From the NCBI GenBank assembly GCA_038229875.1, contig JBBROA010000038.1, positions 1 through 30,566 of the forward strand: a DNA stretch of 30,566 nucleotides, given 5' to 3'. Every line of letters starts with the position of its first letter. Position 1 is the first letter of the stretch. A model generated the notes under the pieces. It ran no database searches. It was not told where the DNA came from and was given only the letters and a program-made list of their open reading frames with translations. Position numbers and translations under genes: made by a program. Positions 23,231 through 30,226 of this stretch are shown in pieces. The DNA is from JALYUA01 sp038229875. GTDB taxonomy: Bacteria > Acidobacteriota > Thermoanaerobaculia > UBA5066 > Gp7-AA6.

Positions 23231-23794
23231 TTACCCCTTCAGCAGCTCTTTCTTCAGATCCTCCTGCACGGGATTCGAGCCGAGCCACACCGCGAACAGG
23301 GCGTCCGCAAAATCTTTGCCTTCGATGACGCCCTTCTCCGCGCCCTTGACCGAGACGACAGTCCCCTTGCCGGGAACGTAAGTCAGCAGTATGTCGTCGC
23401 CCTTTTCGACGTTCGGGATCATCTTGCCGAGGCGATCTAGCCGCGGCTTGAGCGCCGCCATCTGAGACCTCGAGTTCTTTTCGAAGCCCTCCTCGATCGC
23501 TTCCGTGACCTGGGATCCCTTGAGGCTCCGGAGGATCGCGAGGCGCATCGAACGGACCTGATCGGCGGCGAGGACGGCCGCGGCGTCCTTCGCCGGGGTC
23601 TCGAGATAGAGCCCGGCGACATACACTTTGAAGACCACCTTGGTGCGCAGGCCCATGCCGTTCAATTTCAGAGACTTTCCTTCGACGGTGACGGAGTCCG
23701 GCATCGTGACGCCCGCAATCGGCGCGGAAGCGGCTCTGGCGGCCGAAGCCGCGGCGAGAAGAATGACTGCGAGGATCCAGCTTCGATTTTTCAT
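23231..23794 (-). CDS. Exported chalcone isomerase-like domain protein
   Basis: This 187-residue protein has a signal peptide (about 1-22, ending SAARA). The mature part matches the chalcone-isomerase-like fold of bacterial Chalcone_3-type proteins: VTMPDSVTVEGKSLKLNGMG at the start, KVYVAGLYLE, the MRLAILRSLKGSQV stretch and the final GKDFADALFAVWLG. These bacterial versions are probably lipid- or fatty-acid-binding and not enzymes; no flavonoid pathway is present. The ATG 23794 lies seven bases after a TAGAAT on the minus strand, so the gene is another candidate for leaderless start. It is transcribed away from the flavoenzyme gene, which ends about 97 bases upstream. Confidence 0.83.
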   Translation of the reverse strand: MKNRSWILAVILLAAASAARAASAPIAGVTMPDSVTVEGKSLKLNGMGLRTKVVFKVYVAGLYLETPAKDAAAVLAADQVRSMRLAILRSLKGSQVTEAIEEGFEKNSRSQMAALKPRLDRLGKMIPNVEKGDDILLTYVPGKGTVVSVKGAEKGVIEGKDFADALFAVWLGSNPVQEDLKKELLKG

Positions 23795-23801
23795 GTAGTG
23801 G

Positions 23802-23807
23802 ATTCTA
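23802..23807 (-). promoter_or_regulatory. TAGAAT -10 box seven bases before the chalcone-isomerase-like ATG
   Basis: TAGAAT (five of six bases of TATAAT), then seven bases, then ATG 23794, with no SD. Confidence 0.42.
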
Positions 23808-23836
23808 TCGGGACGGGGAGCTTGAGACAGGGGTTC

Positions 23837-23877
23837 GGGGTTAGACGTAACGGGTAGGTCTCGAACCCTCTAACCCC
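23837..23877. repeat. GGGGTTAGA / TCTAACCCC inverted repeat
   Basis: Nine-base arms (23837-23845 and 23869-23877) flank a 23-base loop. Further CTAACCC and GAACCC copies surround them. It lies between two minus-strand genes; there is no T tract. Confidence 0.6.
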
Positions 23878-23890
23878 TAACCCGTTCGCT

Positions 23891-25168
23891 TCATGCCGTC
23901 TCCGGCTTGGGGCCCAACCCGATCCGCCGGCGGAATCGGTCGAACCCGACGCCGACGAACATGAACGAGGTCCAGATCTTCGAGGAGAGCGGCAAGTTCT
24001 CGACTCCGCCGGCGAGTGTCGTCGTGACCGCGGCGCGGATCTTGTCGAAGGGGGCTTCCGAACAGAACGCCTCGAAGAAGACGGGATCGTAAAAGGCGTA
24101 GACGAAACGGCGAAAGCGCCGGAAGAGCGTGCGCGCGAAGCGCTCGTAGGAGGCGAGGTCCGAGGCGTCCACGCGCCCGTGCCGCGCGAGAGCGCGTTCG
24201 ACGTCGCGCGCCGCCCGCTCGCCCGTCGCCATTGCGAGGAAGACCCCGGTGGAAAATACCGGGTCCAGGAAAGCCGCCGCGTCTCCGATCATCGCCCAGC
24301 CGTCGCCGCGAAACCGCGCTGACGTGGCGGAATAGTCCGAGATCCCTCGCACGGGCGAGGTTCGCCGGCCGGCTCCGAGAAGGTCGCGCATCCTCGCGGA
24401 GCGCAGCACGATCCGCTCGAAGCGCTGTTCGAGCCCCTCGCCTTCCGGCCCCCCGCGCGCATCCGCAGGATCGAACACCGCGCCGACGCTCGAGGTGCCG
24501 TCGGAAAAGGGGATGATCCAGTACCAGACTCCGTTTTCGACCGGCAGCAGGATGTCGCCCGCCTCGCGGCCCTCCGGCCGGGGCACGTTCTCGTAGTGAG
24601 CGAAGAGCGCGGCGCGCTTCAGTTTTTTGTCGAAGCGGCGCGTACCGAGCTTCCGCGAGAGAAACGCGTCCTGCCCCGTGGCGTCGATGACGACGCGGCT
24701 TCGAAGCTGGAAAGGAACGCCGCCGCCGTCAACCGCGTCGACCCCCACCGCCCGTCCGTTTTCGAAGAGGACCTCGCGAACGGACGTCTGCTCCCGGACC
24801 TCAACTCCCTGCTCGCGCGCGTGCGTCAGGAGGAGCTGATCGAACTCCGCCCGTTTGACCTGGTAGGCCATCGGGTGCTTGTCGTCGGCGGCATCCGCGA
24901 AGACGACGGGGCGGATCCCGCCGTTCGATTCGTTCCAGAAAAACGCGCCGTATTTCTCCTGGAAGCCGGCCTTGCGGACCTTTTCCAGGACGCCGATCCG
25001 CTCCAGGATCGGGAGGCCGTAGGGAAGGAGCGATTCGCCCACGTGAAAACGCGGAAATTTTTCCTTTTCCAGCACGACGACCTTCCGGCCGGACCGGGCG
25101 AGAAGGCCCGAAACGGTGGAGCCCGCGGGGCCTCCGCCGATGACGATGGCGTCGTAAGATGAGGACAT
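23891..25168 (-). CDS. FAD-dependent flavoenzyme with flavin-halogenase motifs
   Basis: A 425-residue FAD enzyme of the geranylgeranyl reductase/halogenase superfamily. The FAD site is GGGPAG (11-16), followed by VVVLEKEKFPRFHVGESLLP. Flavin-dependent halogenase signatures are present: WYWIIP at 215-220 (WxWxIP), FLDPVFSTG at 300-308 (FxxPxxSxG) and K72 in EKYGAFFW, near the position of the catalytic Lys of CmlS and PltA as I recall. GDAAAFLDP also holds the usual FAD ribityl Asp. The call may be halogenase or a halogenase-like hydroxylase or reductase; the family contains many unproven members. No flavin reductase or biosynthetic cluster is near. The start ATG 25168 is divergent from the ABC gene, with only a few dozen bases between. 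Confidence 0.85.
   Translation of the reverse strand: MSSSYDAIVIGGGPAGSTVSGLLARSGRKVVVLEKEKFPRFHVGESLLPYGLPILERIGVLEKVRKAGFQEKYGAFFWNESNGGIRPVVFADAADDKHPMAYQVKRAEFDQLLLTHAREQGVEVREQTSVREVLFENGRAVGVDAVDGGGVPFQLRSRVVIDATGQDAFLSRKLGTRRFDKKLKRAALFAHYENVPRPEGREAGDILLPVENGVWYWIIPFSDGTSSVGAVFDPADARGGPEGEGLEQRFERIVLRSARMRDLLGAGRRTSPVRGISDYSATSARFRGDGWAMIGDAAAFLDPVFSTGVFLAMATGERAARDVERALARHGRVDASDLASYERFARTLFRRFRRFVYAFYDPVFFEAFCSEAPFDKIRAAVTTTLAGGVENLPLSSKIWTSFMFVGVGFDRFRRRIGLGPKPETA
25155..25160 (+). promoter_or_regulatory. TAAGAT box, possible -10 of the ABC importer operon
   Basis: TAAGAT lies inside the first codons of the divergent flavoenzyme, then six bases, then ATC 25167, the first codon of an in-frame, family-like N terminus. 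The same hexamer and spacing precede the cyclase at 13684. Confidence 0.35.
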
Positions 25169-25214
25169 CGCGACATCTTCTCAAAACGCGCCGCCGGCAG
25201 TCGAATTCCGGGAC

Positions 25215-25916
25215 GTGCGGAAAGCCTTCGGCGCCGGGCGACCCGCGCTCGACGGTTTCTCGCTCGAGGTGGCGGCGGGCGAGACCGTCGCCCTGCTCGG
25301 CCCCTCGGGCTGCGGCAAGACCACGGCGCTGAAGCTCGTCAACCGGCTGCTGTCGGCGGACGCCGGCGAGGTCCGCGTCTTCGGACTCGACGTCGCTTCC
25401 GAGGACGCGGTGCTGCTGCGACGCCGGATCGGGTATGTCATTCAGGAGGGCGGACTCCTGCCGCACTGGACCGTCGAGGAGAACGTCGCGACGGTTCCGC
25501 GGCTCCTCGGCTGGAGCGTCGAACGCCGCCGCGCGCGGGCTCACGAAGTCCTCTCGATGGTGAATCTGCCGGTGGCGGAGTTCGCGTCGCGGCGTCCGCG
25601 GGAGCTTTCGGGAGGTCAGAGACAGCGCGTCGGAGTGGCCCGCGCGATCGCGGCCGACCCGGGCCTCGTGCTCATGGACGAACCGTTCGGCGCGCTCGAC
25701 CCGATCGCGAGGCGGGCTCTTCAGAAGGAATTCCTGAACTGGAAGGGGCAGCTCGGCAAGGCCGTCCTGATCGTCACGCATGACGTCCGCGAAGCGTTTC
25801 GGCTGGCCGACCGGGTTGCCGTCCTCCGGGCGGGGCGGGTGGTTCAGGTCGGGACGCCCCGCGAGATCGAGGAGACACCGGCGGACGATTTCGTCCGGGA
25901 GTTCGCGTCCGAATGA
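25215..25916 (+). CDS. ABC transporter ATP-binding protein, glycine betaine/choline (OpuCA/ProV) type
   Basis: The ATPase of a three-gene importer. All parts of one nucleotide-binding domain are present: Walker A GPSGCGKTT, Q-loop IQEGG, signature LSGGQRQRVGVARA, Walker B LVLMDEP, D-loop GALD and H-loop VTHD. IQEGGLLPHWTVEENV is typical of the OpuCA branch. CBS domains, found at the end of many OpuCA proteins, are absent. The first normal start codon is GTG 25215, giving 233 residues that lack the usual first strand. Reading further upstream in frame gives ATSSQNAPPAVEFRDV, a much better N terminus, but without ATG, GTG or TTG; an ATC at 25167 is the only candidate. The stop overlaps the permease ATG (ATGA). 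Confidence 0.9.
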   Translation: MRKAFGAGRPALDGFSLEVAAGETVALLGPSGCGKTTALKLVNRLLSADAGEVRVFGLDVASEDAVLLRRRIGYVIQEGGLLPHWTVEENVATVPRLLGWSVERRRARAHEVLSMVNLPVAEFASRRPRELSGGQRQRVGVARAIAADPGLVLMDEPFGALDPIARRALQKEFLNWKGQLGKAVLIVTHDVREAFRLADRVAVLRAGRVVQVGTPREIEETPADDFVREFASE

Positions 25917-26566
25917 GAGAGCTCGGAACGTACTTCTGGGAGCGGCGATCCGAAATCCTGTCGCTGACCGGCGAGCACCTCGTGCTGGTGCTCGTCGCTA
26001 TCGTGCTCGCCGCCGCGGTCGGAGTCCCTCTCGGCGTGCTGCTGACTCGGACCCCCCGGCTCGCCCGTCCCGTTCTCGGGCTCGCGGGCGTCGTGCAGAC
26101 GGTGCCGAGCCTCGCTCTCTTCGGCTTCCTGATCCCGCTGCCGTTGCTCGGCGGTATCGGGCCGCGGACCGCGATCGTGGCGCTCGTCGTGTACGCGCTT
26201 CTCCCGATACTGCGAAACACGCACGCGGGGATCCGCTCCGTGGACCCCGCGATCTCCGAGGCCGCGGATGGTCTCGGGATGACGGCGCGGCAGCGGCTGT
26301 GGTGGGTGGAGATCCCGCTCTCCCTTCCAGTGGTGCTCGGCGGCATCCGAATCGCAACGGTCGTCTGCATCGGCATCGCGACGATCGCGGCTGCCGTAGG
26401 AGCGGGAGGGCTCGGCGTGCTGATTTACCGTGGCATCGCGACCGTCGACAACAGGCTGATCCTCGCCGGCGCGCTTCCTGCCGCTTGCCTCGCCGTGGGC
26501 GCGGACGCGATTCTGGGCGCCGTCGAGCGCCGATGGTCCGGCGTTTCCTCCGAGGCGGCACGATGA
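25913..26566 (+). CDS. ABC transporter permease, OpuCB/ProW type
   Basis: A 217-residue membrane permease with about six helices. It begins with a cytosolic WERRSEILSLTGEHL, as in OpuCB/YehW. The binding-protein-dependent permease motif EAADGLGMTARQRLWWVEIP (E-A-A-x3-G-x9-I-x-L-P type) docks onto the ATPase. The first helix contains VGVPLGVLLTR. It overlaps the ATPase by four bases and the binding-protein gene by four, so all three are translationally coupled. Two copies, or a second permease gene (OpuCD), are common in such operons, but only one is present here, so it probably works as a homodimer. Confidence 0.92.
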   Translation: MRELGTYFWERRSEILSLTGEHLVLVLVAIVLAAAVGVPLGVLLTRTPRLARPVLGLAGVVQTVPSLALFGFLIPLPLLGGIGPRTAIVALVVYALLPILRNTHAGIRSVDPAISEAADGLGMTARQRLWWVEIPLSLPVVLGGIRIATVVCIGIATIAAAVGAGGLGVLIYRGIATVDNRLILAGALPAACLAVGADAILGAVERRWSGVSSEAAR

Positions 26567-27468
26567 GACGAGGAGGGCTCGCGGCCGTGCTTCTCGCGGG
26601 GGCCCTCGCGGCCGCGCTCCCGGTCACGGGCTGCGGGCGAAGCTCCCACAGGATCCGCATCGGGTCGAAGAACTTCTCCGAGCAGGTGCTCCTGGGCGAA
26701 ATCGTGGCGCAGGCGCTCGAGGCGCGCGGGGTTGCCGTCGACCGGAAGCTGAATCTCGGGGGAACGTTCGTCTGCCATCAGGCTCTTCTCGCCGGGGAGC
26801 TCGACCTGTATCCCGAGTACACCGGAACGGCGCACACGGCGATTTTACGAGAGAAGCCGAATCGAGATCCCGCCGCCGTCCGCCAAAAGGTGACCGACGA
26901 ATACAGGCGCCGGTGGGGAGCGGTGTGGGCGCCGCCGCTCGGTTTCGAGAACACGTTCGCGCTCGTCGTGCGCGAAGACGACGCCCGCCGCCTTTCGCTC
27001 TCGCGCATCTCGGATCTGACGAACCATCCCGATCTCCGGCCGGGTTTCGGGTACGAGTTCGTGGAGCGCGCCGACGGGTATCGCGGCCTCGCCGAGGCGT
27101 ACGGCCTTTCGTTCACGAACCGTCCGGCCGAGATGGACCTCGGCCTCCTCTATCCCGCGCTCGAAGCGGGACGCGTGGATGTCGTCGCGGGCAACTCGAC
27201 GGATGGTCTGATCGCCGCCATCCACGGTGTCGTGCTCGAGGACGACCGGCGGTACTTTCCGCCCTACGAAGCCGCGTTCGTGGTCCGCGGCGCGGTCTGG
27301 AAGTCGCAGCCGCAGGTCGTCTCGGTTCTCCAGGGGCTCGCCGGACGGCTCGACGGCGCCCGCATGCGCGCGTGGAACGCGGAGCTCGACCGCGACAAGA
27401 AGCGCCCCGAGGACGTCGCTCGCGAAGTTCTCAAGTCGCTCGGTGCTCCGCCTCGCGCGACGCCGTAG
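26563..27468 (+). CDS. Substrate-binding lipoprotein, OpuCC/OsmF (glycine betaine/choline) type
   Basis: A 301-residue lipoprotein: signal peptide with the lipobox LPVTGC, lipidated Cys near residue 24. The mature protein begins with IRIGSKNFSEQVLLGEIVAQ, the classical start of OpuAC-like type II binding proteins, followed by GGTFVCHQALLAGELDLYPEYTGT, here quoted in part (GELDLYPEYTGT). ATG 26563 overlaps the permease stop (ATGA); the much longer open frame upstream is a shadow of the permease and ATPase genes. Related binding proteins take betaine, choline, carnitine or ergothioneine; the cage residues cannot be assigned from this view. The ATPase lacks osmosensing CBS domains, which weakens a simple osmostress role. 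Confidence 0.92.
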   Translation: MRRGGLAAVLLAGALAAALPVTGCGRSSHRIRIGSKNFSEQVLLGEIVAQALEARGVAVDRKLNLGGTFVCHQALLAGELDLYPEYTGTAHTAILREKPNRDPAAVRQKVTDEYRRRWGAVWAPPLGFENTFALVVREDDARRLSLSRISDLTNHPDLRPGFGYEFVERADGYRGLAEAYGLSFTNRPAEMDLGLLYPALEAGRVDVVAGNSTDGLIAAIHGVVLEDDRRYFPPYEAAFVVRGAVWKSQPQVVSVLQGLAGRLDGARMRAWNAELDRDKKRPEDVAREVLKSLGAPPRATP

Positions 27469-27616
27469 TTCGCCGACTCTTCATTCCGCCCTGAGCCTTT
27501 CGCCCTTCGCCCGCCCCGGTATCGCGTTCACGCCAAGCCCTTCCTTCTCAGCGATTAAACCCGGACCCGGGGCGCGCTCTACCCGCCGATCTGTTACTCT
27601 TGTTCCACATTCGTCC

Positions 27617-27907
27617 ATGAAAGAAATGCTCGGTCTGTCCTCTCCGGCGGGCTGGTCCCTTCTCGGGGCAGCGGCCGTCCTGCTCGCGCTTCTGGTCATT
27701 TCGTTCCGCTCGCGGTCCTACGTCTTCTGTCAGTACCTGACCACGATGACGGGGATAAGGCTGCGCCCGTCGGAGGTTCGCGACGCCCATCGGCGCGGCG
27801 GCAAGGAAGGGGTTCGGGAGCTCTTTCTGGACCTCATCATCCGGGAAGACCTGAAACACGGGCCGGTCACCATTCCCGACGGAACCGACGTCCACGTCCA
27901 GAGCTGA
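27617..27907 (+). CDS. Small single-pass membrane protein of unknown function
   Basis: I do not recognise this 96-residue protein. Residues about 12-30 (AGWSLLGAAAVLLALLVIS) form one membrane helix. Then comes SRSYVFCQYLTTMTGI and a charged cytosolic domain (RPSEVRDAHRRGGKEGVRELFLDLIIREDL), ending in a strand-like GPVTIPDGTDVHV. ATG 27617 was chosen because it gives a good N-terminal helix; the open frame extends far upstream only as a shadow of the binding-protein gene. No SD is evident. A weak -10 (TACTCT) is at 27595-27600. The stop is three bases from the ferritin-like gene's stop on the opposite strand. Confidence 0.7.
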   Translation: MKEMLGLSSPAGWSLLGAAAVLLALLVISFRSRSYVFCQYLTTMTGIRLRPSEVRDAHRRGGKEGVRELFLDLIIREDLKHGPVTIPDGTDVHVQS

Positions 27908-27910
27908 CGT

Positions 27911-28465
27911 CTAGGTCTCGATCAGCCGGAACGTCGGTACGGGCTCGCGCCCCAGCACTCCCCTCAGGACGGTCGCGTGCAGAACTTCGTCCGACAGGAT
28001 TCTCCCGGCGGAGGCGGACAGCGCGCGATCCTGAAAGCGGTCCACCACGTAGAGATAGACCCGCGCGGCGCCGATCTCGAGCTTGAACGCGAGCTCTAAG
28101 ACGTCCTTCTCGTTTTTCAAAGGAACCCCGAACGTGTATTCCTTTTTCGGGTCGACCGGCTGACCCGACTTGTTGCGGATCGAATCGTTCAGCAGGTCCC
28201 GGTGGATCTCGTGGCTTCCCTGGAAGAGCAGCCCGACTTCCTTCGCCTTCGCGGAGAGCAGCCCGCTCTTACCCGCGAGGCCGTACGCCCAGATCGCCTC
28301 GTGCTCGAGGGCGAGCGCGGTGTTCATCAGCCCGATGTCGTCGTAAAGGGCGGAAGGTGGCGAGCCTTTTTTCGGCATCGCGAGAAGCGGCTGTCCGGCG
28401 GCGGCGAGCCCGAGCGCCAGTCCGGCCTTTCCGGCGGAGCGGAACAGATCGCGGCGATCCCGCAT
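27911..28465 (-). CDS. Tat-exported ferritin-like domain protein
   Basis: A 184-residue protein with a Tat-type signal (RRDLFRSAGKAGLALGLAAAG, 4-24; only the twin Arg and the hydrophobic core matter). The mature part is a four-helix bundle like DUF4439/Ferritin_2: LEHEAIWAY, GSHEIHRD, LEIGAARVYLYVV and SDEVLHATVLRG supply Glu/His positions of a possible di-iron site. The exact ligands are not proven. Export by Tat fits a protein folded around metal in the cytosol. ATG 28465 has a strong SD (AAGGAGG) and a -10 candidate at 28503-28498. It is downstream of the DUF4331 gene, behind that gene's terminator, so it is probably separately expressed. Confidence 0.82.
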   Translation of the reverse strand: MRDRRDLFRSAGKAGLALGLAAAGQPLLAMPKKGSPPSALYDDIGLMNTALALEHEAIWAYGLAGKSGLLSAKAKEVGLLFQGSHEIHRDLLNDSIRNKSGQPVDPKKEYTFGVPLKNEKDVLELAFKLEIGAARVYLYVVDRFQDRALSASAGRILSDEVLHATVLRGVLGREPVPTFRLIET

Positions 28466-28497
28466 GGAGCCTCCTTAAGAACCCTGGGATTGCCGGA

Positions 28498-28503
28498 ATT
28501 CTA
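28498..28503 (-). promoter_or_regulatory. TAGAAT -10 candidate for the ferritin-like gene
   Basis: TAGAAT on the minus strand, about 32 bases before ATG 28465, with the SD between. A good -35 is not evident. Confidence 0.35.
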
Positions 28504-28542
28504 ATCGAAGGGAAGGGTGATCGACGGTTGCGCGGAACCCAG

Positions 28543-28575
28543 AAAAAAACCCCGGTCCGCAGGGACGGACCGGGG
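28543..28575 (-). terminator. Rho-independent terminator of the DUF4331 gene
   Basis: On the minus strand CCCCGGTCCG (28575-28566), a six-base loop and CGGACCGGGG (28559-28550) form a perfect 10-bp stem, directly followed by seven T (28549-28543). It begins 24 bases after the DUF4331 stop. It is the only textbook intrinsic terminator in the window. Confidence 0.93.
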
Positions 28576-28598
28576 TGCGAATGAGAGCGAGCGAGGAG

Positions 28599-30092
28599 TT
28601 ATTGGGGGTCTGCCTCCACGAACGAGTTGGGAACCTGCGCCGTGCCGTCGTGTTTCCGGTCGTAGCCGGAATTCGGCCGTCCGACGTAGGGGAAACCGGT
28701 CAGGTACGCGGAATCCGGACCGTCGACGCCGTCGCCGAGGGCGTTGTTCGGCGAGACGTTGAAACCATTGACGAGAACGCCCGCGAGAACGCGAAGCTCG
28801 ATGTCGACGACGTCGTCTCCGAGCCGGCGCCCGTTGGGAAAGCCGCCGATGTCGTTGGCGAGGAGGCCGAGACGGCTGGCGCTGGCCCTCGGGGTGGGAT
28901 AGACCGCCACGTTCAGCCGCAGCTCATCCGCCACGACCTCATTGGGGCGCCGCGTCAGGCCCGGGAATCCGAGCACCAGATTGAGCAGGTCATTGCGGGG
29001 AGCGGCGGGAGAGTTGATGTTGAAGAGCGCCTTCAAGAGCTTCGGGACCTCGGGGTCGAGAATCGGTCCCGCGTACTGGGCATCGTCTTTGGGCTGGGTC
29101 GCGTTGAACTGGTCTTTGAAAGCGCGAGGAACCACGACTTCGTTGATCAGCGGGTTGCCGAGGCGCGAAACCTGGACGAAGTTGCCCGACTCCTGGGCGG
29201 GGGACCCGTTCGCCTGGAGCACGCGAGTCGCGGGGCGCCACGTCGACGACCACACGCCGATGATGGCGTTCGGGTCGTAGATCAGGGTCGGGGCGGTGCC
29301 GCTTCTGGTGAGCTGCTCGATCGGGACCGAAAGCGCGATCGTGTGCGTGTTGAATCCGGTGAGCGTGTTGATCCCGCCGCCGTGGTCACCCGGGAGCGTT
29401 CCGGGCCGGTAGTTGACCAGGTCGAAGATCATGCCGAGGTCGGCGAAGAAGGGATCGCGCCGGGGGCCCGCGAACACCTGCACGTTGTTGTCCATGGTGT
29501 AGACGCCGCCACCCGCGCCGCTTGCCTGGTCGTAGCTGTCGGGGAAGGACTTCGGGCCCACGTTATTGGGAAGCTCGAGCAGACCCTCTCCGATGCGTGT
29601 GATCGCCGAGTTGGGGACGTTCGGTCCGGTCGACGGCCCGATGATCTTGTCGACGCTGTAAGTGTTGTAGACGATCAGGTTCGGATCGTTGCCCCACGCC
29701 TTGGCGTTCTGCCCCTCGATCGGCCCGTCGTTGTACGTGTAGGTGTCGCCGCGGCGGACGACGCGCGTGAACTGGAACCGATAAGTCACGTCCTCGACGC
29801 CGTCACCGTCATTGTCGATGTGGATGAAGTACCGGACGTTCTGGCCAAAGTTCCAGAAGTTCGGTCCGCCCGCCGGCTCCTCCATCGGGATCCAGTTGGC
29901 GATGATGACGATGTTCTTCGGATAGTTCGGGTCGCGAAACGCGTACAGGTCCGTGTTGTCCGCGATCGGATCCGCGCTGATGGCCGGCGCCTCCCGGTGG
30001 CTCGACGCGAGCGCCGGCGCGCCCATACCGACGAGCAGCAGGGCCGAAACGGCCACTGTCTGCGCTGTGCTTCTGAATCGGGGCAGCCTCAT
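28599..30092 (-). CDS. DUF4331 family secreted protein
   Basis: A 497-residue exported protein. The signal peptide (about 1-30) ends in PALA, and the mature protein begins SSHREAPAISADPIADNTD, the hallmark of DUF4331. An aspartate-rich loop (DNDGDGVED) in the first strands could bind calcium. Later blocks include the FADLGMIFDLVNYR and TGFNTHTIALSVPIEQL stretches. Asn/Pro/Asp-rich and low in Cys, it looks like an extracellular beta-fold. The function of DUF4331 is not known; members often lie beside ECF sigma/anti-sigma genes. ATG 30092 has a strong SD (AAGGAGG). The upstream in-frame extension is noise. The promoter looks ECF-type (30158-30185). The strong terminator implies a single-gene transcript. 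Confidence 0.9.
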   Translation of the reverse strand: MRLPRFRSTAQTVAVSALLLVGMGAPALASSHREAPAISADPIADNTDLYAFRDPNYPKNIVIIANWIPMEEPAGGPNFWNFGQNVRYFIHIDNDGDGVEDVTYRFQFTRVVRRGDTYTYNDGPIEGQNAKAWGNDPNLIVYNTYSVDKIIGPSTGPNVPNSAITRIGEGLLELPNNVGPKSFPDSYDQASGAGGGVYTMDNNVQVFAGPRRDPFFADLGMIFDLVNYRPGTLPGDHGGGINTLTGFNTHTIALSVPIEQLTRSGTAPTLIYDPNAIIGVWSSTWRPATRVLQANGSPAQESGNFVQVSRLGNPLINEVVVPRAFKDQFNATQPKDDAQYAGPILDPEVPKLLKALFNINSPAAPRNDLLNLVLGFPGLTRRPNEVVADELRLNVAVYPTPRASASRLGLLANDIGGFPNGRRLGDDVVDIELRVLAGVLVNGFNVSPNNALGDGVDGPDSAYLTGFPYVGRPNSGYDRKHDGTAQVPNSFVEADPQ

Positions 30093-30157
30093 ACATTTCC
30101 TCCTTTTTTCTTGGGATCGGCGGCGCAAAGAGCGCGTGGAGCCCATCGCTTCAACTT

Positions 30158-30185
30158 GTACGGTGGGTGACCTCGTATTGGATTC
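30158..30185 (-). promoter_or_regulatory. SigK-like ECF promoter candidate of the DUF4331 gene
   Basis: The minus strand has GAATCC (30185-30180), a 16-base spacer and CCGTAC (30163-30158). Mycobacterial SigK promoters read CCATCC-N16/17-CCGAAT, so ATCC and CCG agree with the right spacing. A transcript would have a leader of about 55-60 bases. The match is short, so it is only suggestive; the neighbouring ECF gene makes it attractive. Confidence 0.4.
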
Positions 30186-30226
30186 AGACGATGGACCGTG
30201 GTATCTAGCGCCAGTCCTTCCTCCAC

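Noticed and set aside
25780..26562. Long upstream extension of the binding-protein frame
   Set aside because: Frame crosses the ATPase and permease genes; the lipoprotein signal peptide and ATGA overlap place the start at 26563.
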